DNA of 64,000 bases, taken from NCBI RefSeq assembly GCF_002943525.1, contig NZ_CP025394.1, positions 5,952,001-6,016,000 on the forward strand, given 5' to 3'. Positions within the stretch are counted from its first letter, which is position 1, and each line of letters starts with the position of its first letter. The notes below the pieces were generated by a model that saw only the letters and a program-made list of their open reading frames with translations, ran no database searches and had not been told where the DNA came from. The stretch is from Kitasatospora sp. MMS16-BH015 (GTDB lineage Bacteria; Actinomycetota; Actinomycetes; Streptomycetales; Streptomycetaceae). This document shows positions 1-8,577 of the stretch, piece by piece. Position numbers and translations under genes: made by a program.

Positions 1-64
1 TCAGACTCCGAGGGTGTCCTCGCTTTCGCTGATTATTAGCAGCAGGCGCGCCGGTCCGCAGTGA
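1..64 (+). CDS. Candidate leader peptide of the cimA attenuator (5' end outside window)
   Basis: A short open frame runs in from the left edge and ends at a TGA at 62-64. It reads ...SSLSLIISSRRAGPQ. The only visible in-frame start is a GTG at 14, but a GAGG directly abuts it with no spacer, so the true start is probably upstream of the window. The frame holds two consecutive ATT isoleucine codons, very rare in this GC-rich genome, next to two leucine codons. A strong terminator hairpin follows about 60 bases later and then cimA, whose product feeds isoleucine synthesis. This is the arrangement of a ribosome-mediated attenuator. The peptide and hairpin are seen directly; the regulatory role is inferred. 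Confidence 0.4.
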   Translation, partial: QTPRVSSLSLIISSRRAGPQ

Positions 65-122
65 CCGCTCCGCAGTAGACCCATCTGTCCGGAGCGTTCG
101 CCAGCGTCCAGACCCGCGCGCA

Positions 123-151
123 GACCTCTCGCATCCGCGAGGGGTCTTTTT
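123..151 (+). terminator. Intrinsic terminator / attenuator hairpin before cimA
   Basis: Ten base pairs (123-132 with 137-146, one G-T wobble) close an ATCC loop, and five T residues follow at once. It lies 140 bases before the cimA start and after the Leu/Ile leader frame, so it can act as the terminator of an attenuation system. It could instead simply end an upstream gene lying outside the window. Confidence 0.75.
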
Positions 152-290
152 GTTTCCCCGGACCGGCCAGGGCCCCCCACGAAGGGGCCCGGGGACACCG
201 GGCGGCGCGCGGGATGCTGGACAGTGGAGCCGGAGGCAAGTCCGCCCGGCAACAGCAGCAGTACCTCCCCGAAACGGAGAACCCAAGGCC

Positions 291-1898
291 ATGACCGAGG
301 TCAGCAGCCGACCCAACGACAGCTTCCACGTCTTCGACACCACGCTGCGCGACGGTGCGCAGCGCGAGGGGATCAACCTCACCGTCGCCGACAAGCTGAC
401 CATCGCCCGCCACCTGGACGAGTTCGGGGTGGGCTTCATCGAGGGCGGCTGGCCCGGGGCCAACCCCCGGGACACCGAGTTCTTCGCCCGGGCCGCCGCC
501 GAGTTGGAGCTCGAGCACGCCCAGCTGGTGGCCTTCGGCGCCACCCGCCGGGCCGGCGGCAAGGCCGCCGACGACCCGCAGCTGGCCGCCCTGGTCAACT
601 CGGGGGCCCCGGTCATCACCCTGGTGGCGAAGTCGCACGACCGCCACGTCGAACTCGCCCTGCGCACCACCCTGGACGAGAACCTGGAGATGGTCCGCGA
701 CAGCGTGACCCACCTGCGGGCCCAGGGCCGCCGGGTCTTCATCGACTGCGAGCACTTCTTCGACGGCTACCGGGCCAACCGGGAGTACGCGCTCCGCGTG
801 GTCCGCACCGCCCACGAGGCCGGCGCCGACGTGGTGGTGCTCTGCGACACCAACGGCGGGATGCTCCCCGCCGAGGTGCGCGAGATCGTGGCGGACGTCA
901 AGGAGCGGACCGGCGCCCGCCTCGGCATCCACGCCCAGGACGACACCGGCTGCGCGGTGGCCAACTCGCTGGCGGCGGTGGACGCGGGCGCCACCCACGT
1001 GCAGTGCACGGCCAACGGCTACGGCGAGCGGGTCGGCAACGCCAACCTCTTCCCGGTGGTGGGCGCGCTGGAGCTCAAGTACGACCGCCGGGTGCTGCCG
1101 GAGGGCCGGCTGGCCGAGATGACCCGGATCTCGCACGCCATCGCCGAGGTGGTCAACCTCAGCCCCTCCACCCACCAGCCGTACGTGGGCTTCTCGGCCT
1201 TCGCCCACAAGGCCGGCCTGCACGCCTCCGCGATCAAGGTGGACCCGGACCTCTACCAGCACATCGACCCGGAGCGGGTCGGCAACACCATGCGGATGCT
1301 GGTCTCCGACATGGCCGGCCGGGCCTCGATCGAGCTCAAGGGCAAGGAACTCGGCTACGACCTCTCCGCCGACCGCGACCTGGTCGGCCGGGTGGTGGCC
1401 AAGGTCAAGGAGCAGGAGAACCTCGGCTACACCTACGAGGCCGCCGACGCCTCCTTCGAGCTGCTGCTCCGCGACGAGGTGCGCGGCCGCCGGGAGCGGT
1501 TCTTCACCCTGGAGTCCTGGCGGACCATCAGCGAGCAGGGCCCGCAGGGGCTCACCGGCAACGAGGCCACCGTGAAGCTCTGGGCCCAGGGCGAGCGGCG
1601 GATCGCTGTCGGCGAGGGCAACGGCCCGGTCGACTCGCTGGACAGCGCGCTGCGCACGGCCCTGGAGCACATCTACCCGCAGCTGGCCGGCCTGGAGCTG
1701 GTCGACTACAAGGTGCGCATCCTGGAGGGCCAGCACGGCACCGGCTCCAAGACCCGGGTGCTGATCGAGAGCACCGACGGCACCACCACCTGGTCCACGG
1801 TGGGCGTGGCGGACAACGTCATCGCGGCCTCCTGGGTGGCCCTGGAGGACGCCTACACCTACGGCCTGCTGCGGGCCGGGCTCGACCCCGTGGCCTGA
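291..1898 (+). CDS. cimA: (R)-citramalate synthase (LeuA-like)
   Basis: A 535-residue acyltransferase of the isopropylmalate/citramalate synthase family. It is expected to condense pyruvate with acetyl-CoA to (R)-citramalate, the first step of the threonine-independent route to 2-oxobutyrate and isoleucine. The N-terminal TIM barrel opens with DTTLRDGAQREG (residues 16-27). The metal-binding stretch HAQDD begins near H214, followed by the NGYGERVGN and HKAGLHASAI motifs. The last 130 or so residues form a LeuA-type allosteric domain, where isoleucine feedback would be expected. The ATG at 291 starts exactly at the conserved N-terminus; the open frame continues upstream to 150 but without family similarity. 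A purified homocitrate-type activity cannot be excluded from sequence alone. The leader frame and hairpin upstream suggest attenuation. Confidence 0.88.
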   Translation: MTEVSSRPNDSFHVFDTTLRDGAQREGINLTVADKLTIARHLDEFGVGFIEGGWPGANPRDTEFFARAAAELELEHAQLVAFGATRRAGGKAADDPQLAALVNSGAPVITLVAKSHDRHVELALRTTLDENLEMVRDSVTHLRAQGRRVFIDCEHFFDGYRANREYALRVVRTAHEAGADVVVLCDTNGGMLPAEVREIVADVKERTGARLGIHAQDDTGCAVANSLAAVDAGATHVQCTANGYGERVGNANLFPVVGALELKYDRRVLPEGRLAEMTRISHAIAEVVNLSPSTHQPYVGFSAFAHKAGLHASAIKVDPDLYQHIDPERVGNTMRMLVSDMAGRASIELKGKELGYDLSADRDLVGRVVAKVKEQENLGYTYEAADASFELLLRDEVRGRRERFFTLESWRTISEQGPQGLTGNEATVKLWAQGERRIAVGEGNGPVDSLDSALRTALEHIYPQLAGLELVDYKVRILEGQHGTGSKTRVLIESTDGTTTWSTVGVADNVIAASWVALEDAYTYGLLRAGLDPVA

Positions 1899-1911
1899 CC
1901 CTGCCAACACG

Positions 1912-1946
1912 AAGGGGGCGGGTGGCCGATGGCCACCCGCCCCCTT
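1912..1946. terminator. Bidirectional terminator between cimA and cvnD
   Basis: A perfect 16-bp inverted repeat (1912-1927 and 1931-1946) with a 3-base loop lies between the convergent ends of cimA and the distal cvnD. The arms begin and end AAGGGGG/CCCCCTT, so it can stop transcription from both sides. Confidence 0.8.
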
Positions 1947-1955
1947 CCGTGCGTC

Positions 1956-2540
1956 TCAGCGCAGTCGGGCGAGGAGTGCGTGTTCGACGAGGGTGATGAG
2001 TGCGCTTTTGGCGCTGTCGCGTCGGCGGGCGTCGAGGGTGATGACGGGGGTGTCGGTGCCGAGTTGGAGTGCTTCGCGGACTTCGTCGGGGGTGTGGGGC
2101 TGGTGTCCGTCGAAGCCGTTGAGGGCGACGACGAAGGGGAGTCCCGAGTTCTCGAAGTAGTCGAGGGCGGGGAAGCAGTCGGCGAGGCGGCGGGTGTCGA
2201 CGAGGACGACGGCGCCGATGGCGCCGCGGACGAGGTCGTCCCACATGAACCAGAAGCGGTCCTGTCCGGGGGTGCCGAAGAGGTAGAGGATGAGGTCTTC
2301 GTCGAGGGTGATGCGGCCGAAGTCCATGGCGACGGTGGTGGTCGTCTTGCCTGCGGTGTGGGTGAGGTCGTCGATGCCGGCGCTGGCGCTGGTCATGACG
2401 GCTTCGGTGCGCAGGGGGTTGATCTCGGAGACGGCGCCGACGAGGGTGGTTTTGCCGACGCCGAATCCGCCTGCGACGACGATCTTCGCGGAGGTGGTGG
2501 CGCGGCTGGGGGCGGCCGCGTTAGAGCTTGCGAAGTCCAC
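1956..2540 (-). CDS. cvnD: CvnD, conservon Ras-like GTPase (distal conservon)
   Basis: A 194-residue small GTP-binding protein that ends the distal four-gene conservon. The P-loop GGFGVGKTT lies at residues 24-32. A switch II-like FGTPGQDRFWFMW follows near residue 89, and a LNGFDG stretch replaces the usual NKxD. CvnD proteins bind GTP and are thought to work with the membrane sensor CvnA and the roadblock protein CvnB in a complex that recalls G-protein signalling. It starts with GTG and overlaps the end of cvnC by 20 bases, so the two are translationally coupled. The protein, and the DNA in all frames I could compare, is identical to the second cvnD at 7468-8052. Confidence 0.93.
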   Translation of the reverse strand: MDFASSNAAAPSRATTSAKIVVAGGFGVGKTTLVGAVSEINPLRTEAVMTSASAGIDDLTHTAGKTTTTVAMDFGRITLDEDLILYLFGTPGQDRFWFMWDDLVRGAIGAVVLVDTRRLADCFPALDYFENSGLPFVVALNGFDGHQPHTPDEVREALQLGTDTPVITLDARRRDSAKSALITLVEHALLARLR

Positions 2541-3168
2541 TGAGGACCCTTTCGAGCAGCGTGACGTCGGGCTGGTTGCCGGATTCGCCCCCGGCGGCGG
2601 GCTGGTGGATGGCGACGAGGCCGGCCTCGGCGAGGTCCGCGACCAGGATCCGCGCCACTCCCAGGGGGATGTTCAGCAGGGCGGAGACCTCGGCGACGGA
2701 CTTCACCTCGGTGCAGAGCGTGCAGATCCGCTGGTGCTCGGGGAGCAGCGTGGCCAGCCGGTCGGCGTCGACGCTCGCGGAGACCAGGGCCTCCAGGGCG
2801 AGTTCGTACCGCGGCCGGGTGCGGCCGCCCGTCATCGCGAACGGACGGATCAGCGGGCCGGACTCCTCGTTGTCATAGTCGTCGACGGCGTCGAAGTCGT
2901 CGACGTGGCCCGGGGCCTGAGCGGGCACGGGCGGCGCCTGTTCAGGGAATGCCTCGGGCCCTGGCGGGTAGGCCTGCACCGGGGGAGCGTACTGCTGGTC
3001 CCCGTAGGGGGAGTACTGCTGCTGCTGCTGGCCGTAGCCGTGCGGGGCGTACGGCTGCTGCTGCTCGTACGGCTGACCGTGGCCGACGCCGGGGGCTCCG
3101 AAGGCGTCAAGGCCGGTGCCAGGGTACGGAACGCCGTACTGGCCGCTGCGGTCGTCGGGCGGGGTCAC
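2521..3168 (-). CDS. cvnC: CvnC, DUF742 protein (distal conservon)
   Basis: About 215 residues. The N-terminal half (about 1-105) is a low-complexity Q/Y/P/G segment. The C-terminal half is the DUF742 domain, which has a winged-helix look (VRPFAMTGGRTRPRYELALEALV, then ...EVSALLNIPLGVARILVADLAEAGLVAIH). Its molecular role in conservons is not established. I chose the GTG at 3168 because a GGAGAGGAA precedes it at good spacing and the other copy also begins MTPP; an upstream GTG at 3183 is possible. The last 20 bases overlap cvnD. The final 40 or so codons match the paralogue at 8033 exactly in DNA, while the tail is much longer here. Confidence 0.88.
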   Translation of the reverse strand: MTPPDDRSGQYGVPYPGTGLDAFGAPGVGHGQPYEQQQPYAPHGYGQQQQQYSPYGDQQYAPPVQAYPPGPEAFPEQAPPVPAQAPGHVDDFDAVDDYDNEESGPLIRPFAMTGGRTRPRYELALEALVSASVDADRLATLLPEHQRICTLCTEVKSVAEVSALLNIPLGVARILVADLAEAGLVAIHQPAAGGESGNQPDVTLLERVLSGLRKL

Positions 3169-3250
3169 GGTTCCTCTCCTCACATGGTGCGGCGGTGCGG
3201 TGCGAGCTCAGGTCCGAGGGCCTGGGCCGGTGGTGCGAAAGCCGTACAGC

Positions 3251-3288
3251 GCCGCTCCCGGGTCCGCGGGGGCGGACCCGGGAGCGGC
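3251..3288 (-). terminator. Strong hairpin between cvnB and cvnC (distal conservon)
   Basis: A perfect 17-bp inverted repeat (3251-3267 and 3272-3288) with a GGGG loop lies in the roughly 160-base gap between cvnB and cvnC. There is no T-run on the minus-strand transcript. It may weaken read-through or stabilise the upstream cvnAB part of the message. Confidence 0.6.
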
Positions 3289-3329
3289 AATGAGGTCTTT
3301 CGAATACCAGGACGGTATCCGACGAACCG

Positions 3330-3752
3330 TCAGTGCAGGAGGCTGCCCTGGAGTTCCGCGCGTAGAGCCGGGGTGAGGACGGCTCCGGCGCGGTCGACGA
3401 GCAGGGCCATCTCGTAGCCGACCAGGCCGATGTCCGAGTCGGGGGAGGCCAGCACGGCCAGCGACGATCCGTCGCTGACGGCCATCAGGAAGAGGAAGCC
3501 GCGCTCCATCTCGACGACGGTCTGGTTGACCTCGCCGCCCTCGAAGATCCGGCTGGCGCCGGAGGTGAGGGAGGTGAGGCCGGAGGCGACGGCGGCGAGC
3601 TGGTCGGCGCGGTCACGCGGGAAGCCCTCGGACATGGCGAGCAGGAGCCCGTCGGCGGAGACCACCACCGTGTGCGACACCCCGGGGGTGTTGTCCACGA
3701 AATTGGTGATCAGCCAGTTCAGGTTCTGTGCGGCCTGGCTCATCTGACTCAA
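3330..3752 (-). CDS. cvnB: CvnB, roadblock/LC7 protein (distal conservon)
   Basis: A 140-residue roadblock/LC7 (MglB-like) domain protein, which probably pairs with the small GTPase CvnD as a regulator. The sequence runs from QAAQNLNWLITNFVDNTPGV through SADGLLLAMSEGFP to a conserved C-terminal helix. Translation may start at a TTG (3752), 7 bases after a GGAG, or at the ATG three codons later (3743). The TTG sits next to the cvnA stop codon, so the two are coupled. It differs from the copy at 8638 at a single residue (S versus A in the loop LAxPDSD) and shares 300 identical bases with it. Confidence 0.93.
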   Translation of the reverse strand: MSQMSQAAQNLNWLITNFVDNTPGVSHTVVVSADGLLLAMSEGFPRDRADQLAAVASGLTSLTSGASRIFEGGEVNQTVVEMERGFLFLMAVSDGSSLAVLASPDSDIGLVGYEMALLVDRAGAVLTPALRAELQGSLLH

Positions 3753-3753
3753 C

Positions 3754-6700
3754 TCAACGCTCCTGGTGGTTCGAGCCGCCGAAGAGATCGGTGCGGTTCT
3801 GCTGTCCGTTGCCGGAGGGCCCCTGGTCGGGGTCGATCCGGAAGCTTCCGGTGTTGCCGGAATCGCCGCTCGCGTTGCGGCCCTGCTCGACGCCGCGGCG
3901 CAGGTTGGTCAGCCGGCCGCGCACCTCCTCGGGGCTGCGGGAGACCTGCGGCCCGTCCTGCGGAGTGGGCTTCGCGTTGCCCGCGACGAGGTTCTGCTTG
4001 GGCACCCGGCGGGGCAGCCCGGAGGGGGTGGTGCCGCCCGAGGACGGCTCGCGCAGCGCTTCCGCGCGCTGCCAGTCACCGTCGTTGGCCGACTGCCACT
4101 CCCGCGAGGTGGAGGGGCCGGTCGGGCCGTAGCCGCCCAGCGCCGACACCTCGTGGCTCTGCGGCTCGGCCGAGCCGCCGGAGGTGTCCTTGGCCCCGGT
4201 GAACCAGTTCGGCGTCTCGCCGCCCTGGTCGCCGAAGGCCGGCTGGCCGCCGGCCAGCTGCTGGCCGGGGCGCCGCTGCGGCAGGCCCGAGCCGAGGCCC
4301 GAACCGGCCGGCAGCTCCGGCGGGTACGGGTGGCCGGCGGGCTCCTCGGCGGGGGCGCCGTACGGCTCCTGGGCGTAGTCCTGGTAGTCGTACTGGCCCT
4401 GCCGGCCGTACCCGGCGTCCTGGTAGCCATACTCGCCCTGCTGGGGCTGCCCGTACGGGTCCTGGTAGGGCTCCTGCTGGTACTCCTGGTACTGCTGGTA
4501 CTCGAAGCCCTGCTGGGCGTTCCAGGCGTCCTGCTGGTAGCCCTGCTGGGCCTCCTGGCCGTAGGGCTGGCCGCCCTGGTAGCCGTACTGGTCGTCGGCG
4601 TACTGCTGCTGCTCGGGCTCCTCGACCAGTTCGGCCTGGAACACGTCGGTCTCGTAGCCCTCGGCGGCGTACTCGTCCTTGGCGCTCGGGCCGGCCTCCA
4701 GTGCCGCCCGGCGGCGCTCGTCGAGGCGCTGCGAGCGCTGCATGGCCTCCAGCGCGGGGCTGAAGCCGCTGCTGCCGGTGGTGCCGGTCAGGTGGTCGTC
4801 GAAGCCGAGCTCGGCCGCGCTGCGGCTGGGTACCTGGCCCCAGCCGTCCTGCTGCTGCGGCTCCTGCTCGAAGATCCGGGAGACCGTGAACTCCTCCTCC
4901 GGCTCGGGCATCGCCCGGAGCTGGGTGAGGGGCTGCGGGAGCATGACCAGCGAGGTGGTGCCGGCCGACTCGCCCGAGGGGCGGAGCTGGACGCGGATGT
5001 CGTGCCGCTGGGAGAGGCGGCCGACCACGAAGAGGCCCATGCGGCGGGAGACGGTGACGTCCACCGTCGGCGGCTCGGCCAGCTTCTCGTTGATCTCGGC
5101 GAAGTCCTCGGCGGTGAGGCCGATGCCCTTGTCGTGGATCTCGACCAGCACGCGGCCGTCCGGCAGGCGGGTGGCGTTGACCAGCACCCGGGTCTGCGGG
5201 CTGGAGAAGGTGGTGGCGTTCTCCAGCAGCTCGGCGAGCAGGTGGACGAGGTCGGTCACGGCGGCGCCGATGACCTCGGCCTCGGGGATGCCGGCCAGCT
5301 CGACGCGCTCGTACTGCTCCACCTCGGAGGCGGCGGCGCGGAGCACGTCGACCAGCGGCACCGGGGTGTTCCAGCGGCGGCCGGCCTCCTCGCCCGCGAG
5401 GACGAGCAGGTTCTCACCGTTGCGGCGCATACGGGTCGCGAGGTGGTCCAGCTTGAAGAGGTTCTCCAGCTGGTCCGGGTCGGCCTCGTTGTTCTCCAGC
5501 TCGGTGATCAGGGCCAGCTGGCGCTGGATGAGGCCCTGGCTGCGGCGGGAGAGGTTGGTGAAGATCGCGTTGACGTTGCCTCGGAGCAGCGCCTGCTCGG
5601 CGGCCAGCGAGACCGCCTGCTGGTGGACCTGGTCGAAGGCTCGGGCGACCTCGCCGATCTCGTCCTTGCCCCAGAGCGGGATCTGCTCGACCTTGGTGTC
5701 CACCCGCTCCGGGTCGGTCTTGGAGAGCTTGTCGACCAGGTCGGGCAGACGGTGGTTGGCGATCTCCAGCGCGGCGGTGTTGAGCACGCGCATGCCGAGG
5801 ATCATCGAGCGGGCGATGAAGCCGGTGAGCAGACCGGCCAGGGCCAGCGCGGCGATCACGATCGCCGAGTTGAGGATGGCGTCGGTCTGGGCGCTGTCCT
5901 TGATGTCGGCGGCGTCGGCGACGACCTGGTCGAGCAGGGTCGCCTCGGTGGTGCGCAGCGCGTTGATGTGGCTCGCGGTGGCCTGCAGCCAGTTCTCGGG
6001 GCGCAGACCGGCCTGGTAGGCGTCCGCTGCGGCCGCCTTGGCGACCTCCGCGCCGTTCTGCATGCCCATGGCGGCGGCCTGCTGGTAGGCGAGGCCGATG
6101 TTCATCAGACCGGTCATGGTGGGCACGGTGTGGCCGTCGGGCATCCGCAGCGGGGCGCGGGCGTCGGACTGGGCCTCGGTGACCAGGGAGTTGGCGTAGA
6201 CCCCGATGTCCTCGGGGGTCGAGCCGGTGTTGAACTCGTTGAGCGAGACCTGCTCCAGCTTGGCGGAGACCAGCAGCGACTGGATGAGGTCGACGTTCTC
6301 GTGCCGGGTGGTGGCCTGGCGGTCGATGCCGACCAGCAGGCTCAGCATCAGCGAGCGCTGGGAGGAGGCGGAGGCCTTGGCGAGCGACATCGCGTAGATC
6401 GCGCGGCCGCGGCTGGTGACCGAGGTGGAACCGAAGCCGACCGAGTTGTCGAAGGCCATCAGCGGTGCCATCAGGTCGGAGTACGCGGCCTGGGTGGCGG
6501 TGGCGAACAGCTCCGGGTTGTACGCGTTGGCGCGCAGGTGGGGGAGCGAGACGACCATCTGCTGGAAGGCCTCGTTGCGGCGCTGGAGCATCGGGTCGTC
6601 GGAGACCTTGGTGAAGGCGTCCTTGTAGCCGTTGAGCGCCTCGTCGGTCTTGGCCCGGAGCTTGGGCACGATGCCCTGGTCGTCCTTGCCGTACATCAGG

Positions 6701-7125
6701 GGTATCGCGGAGAGGTCGCGCTCGCTCTCCAGCGCGTCGGCGAGCTGGGTCGCGGCGCGGGCGAGGCGGGCGGTCTTCTCGGCGTGGTCGGCGGTGGTGT
6801 ACTCGTCGAAGGACGAGTTGACGCGCAGACCGCCGAAGACCAGGCCGATGACGACCGGGATCAGCAGGATCGCGACGAGGCGGGTCGGCACGCGCCAGTT
6901 GCGGGGCGCCAGGAACTCGTAGCGGCTGGTGGCCGTTCCACTGTTCTCGGGGCGCTTGGCCGCACCGGCCGGCGGCGCGGTGGGCGCCTGCGGTCCGGCT
7001 CCGACGGCAGTCCGGTCCTCGACCGGGCTGAACGCGGAGAAGCCTTCAGGGTTCTGACCGGGGCCGCCCGGCTCCTGGCGGGGCTCTGGGCGCCGCTGCG
7101 GGGTGGCTGGCTGCTTACGCCTCAC
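3754..7125 (-). CDS. cvnA: CvnA, nitrate-sensor-type histidine-kinase-like protein (distal conservon)
   Basis: About 1123 residues. A proline-rich N-terminus is followed by a membrane helix (LVAILLIPVVIGLVFGGLRV, about 83-102), a long extracytoplasmic helical region of the NIT type, a second membrane helix (IVIAALALAGLLTGFI) and a HAMP linker. Next come a degenerate phosphoacceptor region (FKLDHLATRMRRNGENLLVLAG) and a HATPase domain with N-box LLAELLENATTFS and G-boxes HDKGIGL and GLFVVGRL. The last 370 or so residues are a Q/P/Y/G-rich disordered tail. CvnA is the membrane component that recruits the other conservon proteins. The GTG at 7125 follows GAGAGG by ten bases; the frame is open to 7158. 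It has its own upstream region, separate from the first conservon. Confidence 0.93.
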   Translation of the reverse strand: MRRKQPATPQRRPEPRQEPGGPGQNPEGFSAFSPVEDRTAVGAGPQAPTAPPAGAAKRPENSGTATSRYEFLAPRNWRVPTRLVAILLIPVVIGLVFGGLRVNSSFDEYTTADHAEKTARLARAATQLADALESERDLSAIPLMYGKDDQGIVPKLRAKTDEALNGYKDAFTKVSDDPMLQRRNEAFQQMVVSLPHLRANAYNPELFATATQAAYSDLMAPLMAFDNSVGFGSTSVTSRGRAIYAMSLAKASASSQRSLMLSLLVGIDRQATTRHENVDLIQSLLVSAKLEQVSLNEFNTGSTPEDIGVYANSLVTEAQSDARAPLRMPDGHTVPTMTGLMNIGLAYQQAAAMGMQNGAEVAKAAAADAYQAGLRPENWLQATASHINALRTTEATLLDQVVADAADIKDSAQTDAILNSAIVIAALALAGLLTGFIARSMILGMRVLNTAALEIANHRLPDLVDKLSKTDPERVDTKVEQIPLWGKDEIGEVARAFDQVHQQAVSLAAEQALLRGNVNAIFTNLSRRSQGLIQRQLALITELENNEADPDQLENLFKLDHLATRMRRNGENLLVLAGEEAGRRWNTPVPLVDVLRAAASEVEQYERVELAGIPEAEVIGAAVTDLVHLLAELLENATTFSSPQTRVLVNATRLPDGRVLVEIHDKGIGLTAEDFAEINEKLAEPPTVDVTVSRRMGLFVVGRLSQRHDIRVQLRPSGESAGTTSLVMLPQPLTQLRAMPEPEEEFTVSRIFEQEPQQQDGWGQVPSRSAAELGFDDHLTGTTGSSGFSPALEAMQRSQRLDERRRAALEAGPSAKDEYAAEGYETDVFQAELVEEPEQQQYADDQYGYQGGQPYGQEAQQGYQQDAWNAQQGFEYQQYQEYQQEPYQDPYGQPQQGEYGYQDAGYGRQGQYDYQDYAQEPYGAPAEEPAGHPYPPELPAGSGLGSGLPQRRPGQQLAGGQPAFGDQGGETPNWFTGAKDTSGGSAEPQSHEVSALGGYGPTGPSTSREWQSANDGDWQRAEALREPSSGGTTPSGLPRRVPKQNLVAGNAKPTPQDGPQVSRSPEEVRGRLTNLRRGVEQGRNASGDSGNTGSFRIDPDQGPSGNGQQNRTDLFGGSNHQER

Positions 7126-7467
7126 TCGACAACAACCTCTCGGCCGCAGGGCGGCCATGGATCAATCCAGCGGCTGTCCCCCGCTTGCCGCAGCCCGCTG
7201 CTGGGTGGAACTGCCTACGAAGACGACGGGGTAGCTGGAATTTCAACACGTGTGCGGATGGGGGACAAACAGCCGCCTTGCGGCCGAATCGACCGGCGCA
7301 GAACGGACATTTGGGTGCAGGCCCGGCAAAATTCGGGCCACTCCGTGCGGAGTGGTGAGCCTTGGTCACGCTGCGTTAGTTTCGATCTTTAAATGCCTAC
7401 CGAACTGTTATCGGCTTCTCACACCAGGGGCGTGCGACCGTCGGTCGCACGCCCCTGAGAGTTCGTC
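7126..7467. promoter_or_regulatory. Region between the two conservons, probable cvnA promoter region
   Basis: This 342-base stretch holds the 3' hairpin of the upstream conservon (7425-7457) and presumably a promoter for the second cvnA. On the minus strand it contains the 13-base word CGTGACCAAGGCT (plus-strand 7358-7370), which recurs upstream of the first cvnA at 13827-13839. I do not see a convincing -35/-10 pair and found no gene. Confidence 0.4.
7425..7457 (-). terminator. Hairpin after the proximal conservon
   Basis: A perfect 15-bp inverted repeat (7425-7439 and 7443-7457) with a 3-base loop begins 11 bases after the cvnD stop codon. It probably ends the proximal conservon transcript, so the two conservons are likely separate operons. 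Confidence 0.7.
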
Positions 7468-8052
7468 TCAGCGCAGTCGGGCGAGGAGTGCGTGTTCGAC
7501 GAGGGTGATGAGTGCGCTTTTGGCGCTGTCGCGTCGGCGGGCGTCGAGGGTGATGACGGGGGTGTCGGTGCCGAGTTGGAGTGCTTCGCGGACTTCGTCG
7601 GGGGTGTGGGGCTGGTGTCCGTCGAAGCCGTTGAGGGCGACGACGAAGGGGAGTCCCGAGTTCTCGAAGTAGTCGAGGGCGGGGAAGCAGTCGGCGAGGC
7701 GGCGGGTGTCGACGAGGACGACGGCGCCGATGGCGCCGCGGACGAGGTCGTCCCACATGAACCAGAAGCGGTCCTGTCCGGGGGTGCCGAAGAGGTAGAG
7801 GATGAGGTCTTCGTCGAGGGTGATGCGGCCGAAGTCCATGGCGACGGTGGTGGTCGTCTTGCCTGCGGTGTGGGTGAGGTCGTCGATGCCGGCGCTGGCG
7901 CTGGTCATGACGGCTTCGGTGCGCAGGGGGTTGATCTCGGAGACGGCGCCGACGAGGGTGGTTTTGCCGACGCCGAATCCGCCTGCGACGACGATCTTCG
8001 CGGAGGTGGTGGCGCGGCTGGGGGCGGCCGCGTTAGAGCTTGCGAAGTCCAC
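7468..8052 (-). CDS. cvnD: CvnD, conservon Ras-like GTPase (proximal conservon)
   Basis: This 194-residue small GTPase is identical in sequence to the one at 1956-2540, with the same GTG start and the same P-loop GGFGVGKTT at residues 24-32. It overlaps the end of its cvnC by 20 bases. Because the two CvnD proteins cannot differ in specificity, either GTPase should be able to serve both CvnA sensors, which is unusual for parallel signalling modules. Confidence 0.93.
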   Translation of the reverse strand: MDFASSNAAAPSRATTSAKIVVAGGFGVGKTTLVGAVSEINPLRTEAVMTSASAGIDDLTHTAGKTTTTVAMDFGRITLDEDLILYLFGTPGQDRFWFMWDDLVRGAIGAVVLVDTRRLADCFPALDYFENSGLPFVVALNGFDGHQPHTPDEVREALQLGTDTPVITLDARRRDSAKSALITLVEHALLARLR

Positions 8053-8482
8053 TGAGGACCCTTTCGAGCAGCGTCACGTCAGGCGTTCCGCCCGACTCGC
8101 CCGCGGCGGCGGGCTGGTGGATGGCGACGAGACCGGCCTCCGCGAGGTCGGCGACGAGAATGCGGGCGACCCCGAGCGGCACCCCGGCCAGCGCCGAGAT
8201 CTCGGCGACCGACTTCACCTCGCGGCAGAGCGAGACGATCCGCTGGTGCTCGGGGAGCAGGCCCCCGGAGCGGTCCGCCGCCCCGGTGGTGGAGATCAGC
8301 GCCTCGATGGCCAGCTGGTAGCGCGGCCGGGTACGGCCACCGGTCATCGCGTACGGGCGGACCAGCGGCTGCTGCTCGTAGCTCTCCGACTGCTGGCCGC
8401 CGTAGCCGTTGCCGGCCTGCTGGCCGCCGTAGCCACTGCCGTACCCGTTGCCGTAGCCACCGGGTGTCGGGGGCGGGGTCAT
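8033..8482 (-). CDS. cvnC: CvnC, DUF742 protein (proximal conservon)
   Basis: A 149-residue DUF742 protein. A short G/Y/Q-rich N-terminus (about 40 residues) leads into VRPYAMTGGRTRPRYQLAIEALI and the winged-helix-like end (EISALAGVPLGVARILVADLAEAGLVAIHQPA). The ATG at 8482 follows a GGAGGAG. It is about 65 residues shorter than its paralogue at 2521, and almost all of the difference is in the disordered N-terminus. The 155-base gap to cvnB holds two hairpins. Confidence 0.9.
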   Translation of the reverse strand: MTPPPTPGGYGNGYGSGYGGQQAGNGYGGQQSESYEQQPLVRPYAMTGGRTRPRYQLAIEALISTTGAADRSGGLLPEHQRIVSLCREVKSVAEISALAGVPLGVARILVADLAEAGLVAIHQPAAAGESGGTPDVTLLERVLSGLRKL

Positions 8483-8577
8483 TGCTCCTCCAATTGCCGC
8501 AGCCGTTCACGGCAGGTTCCAGCTGGGGGTGTGCCAGCTGAGGCTGGGTCAGCCGCCCGGGGGTGGCTGGTGACGGG

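Noticed and set aside
1..252. 83-codon minus-strand open frame at the left edge
   Set aside because: It overlaps the leader, terminator and cimA 5' region and has no family features.
3766..7392. 1208-codon plus-strand open frame opposite cvnA
   Set aside because: It is a shadow frame. High GC at third positions of the real minus-strand gene suppresses stops, and the translation is repetitive V/L/G/A without domains.
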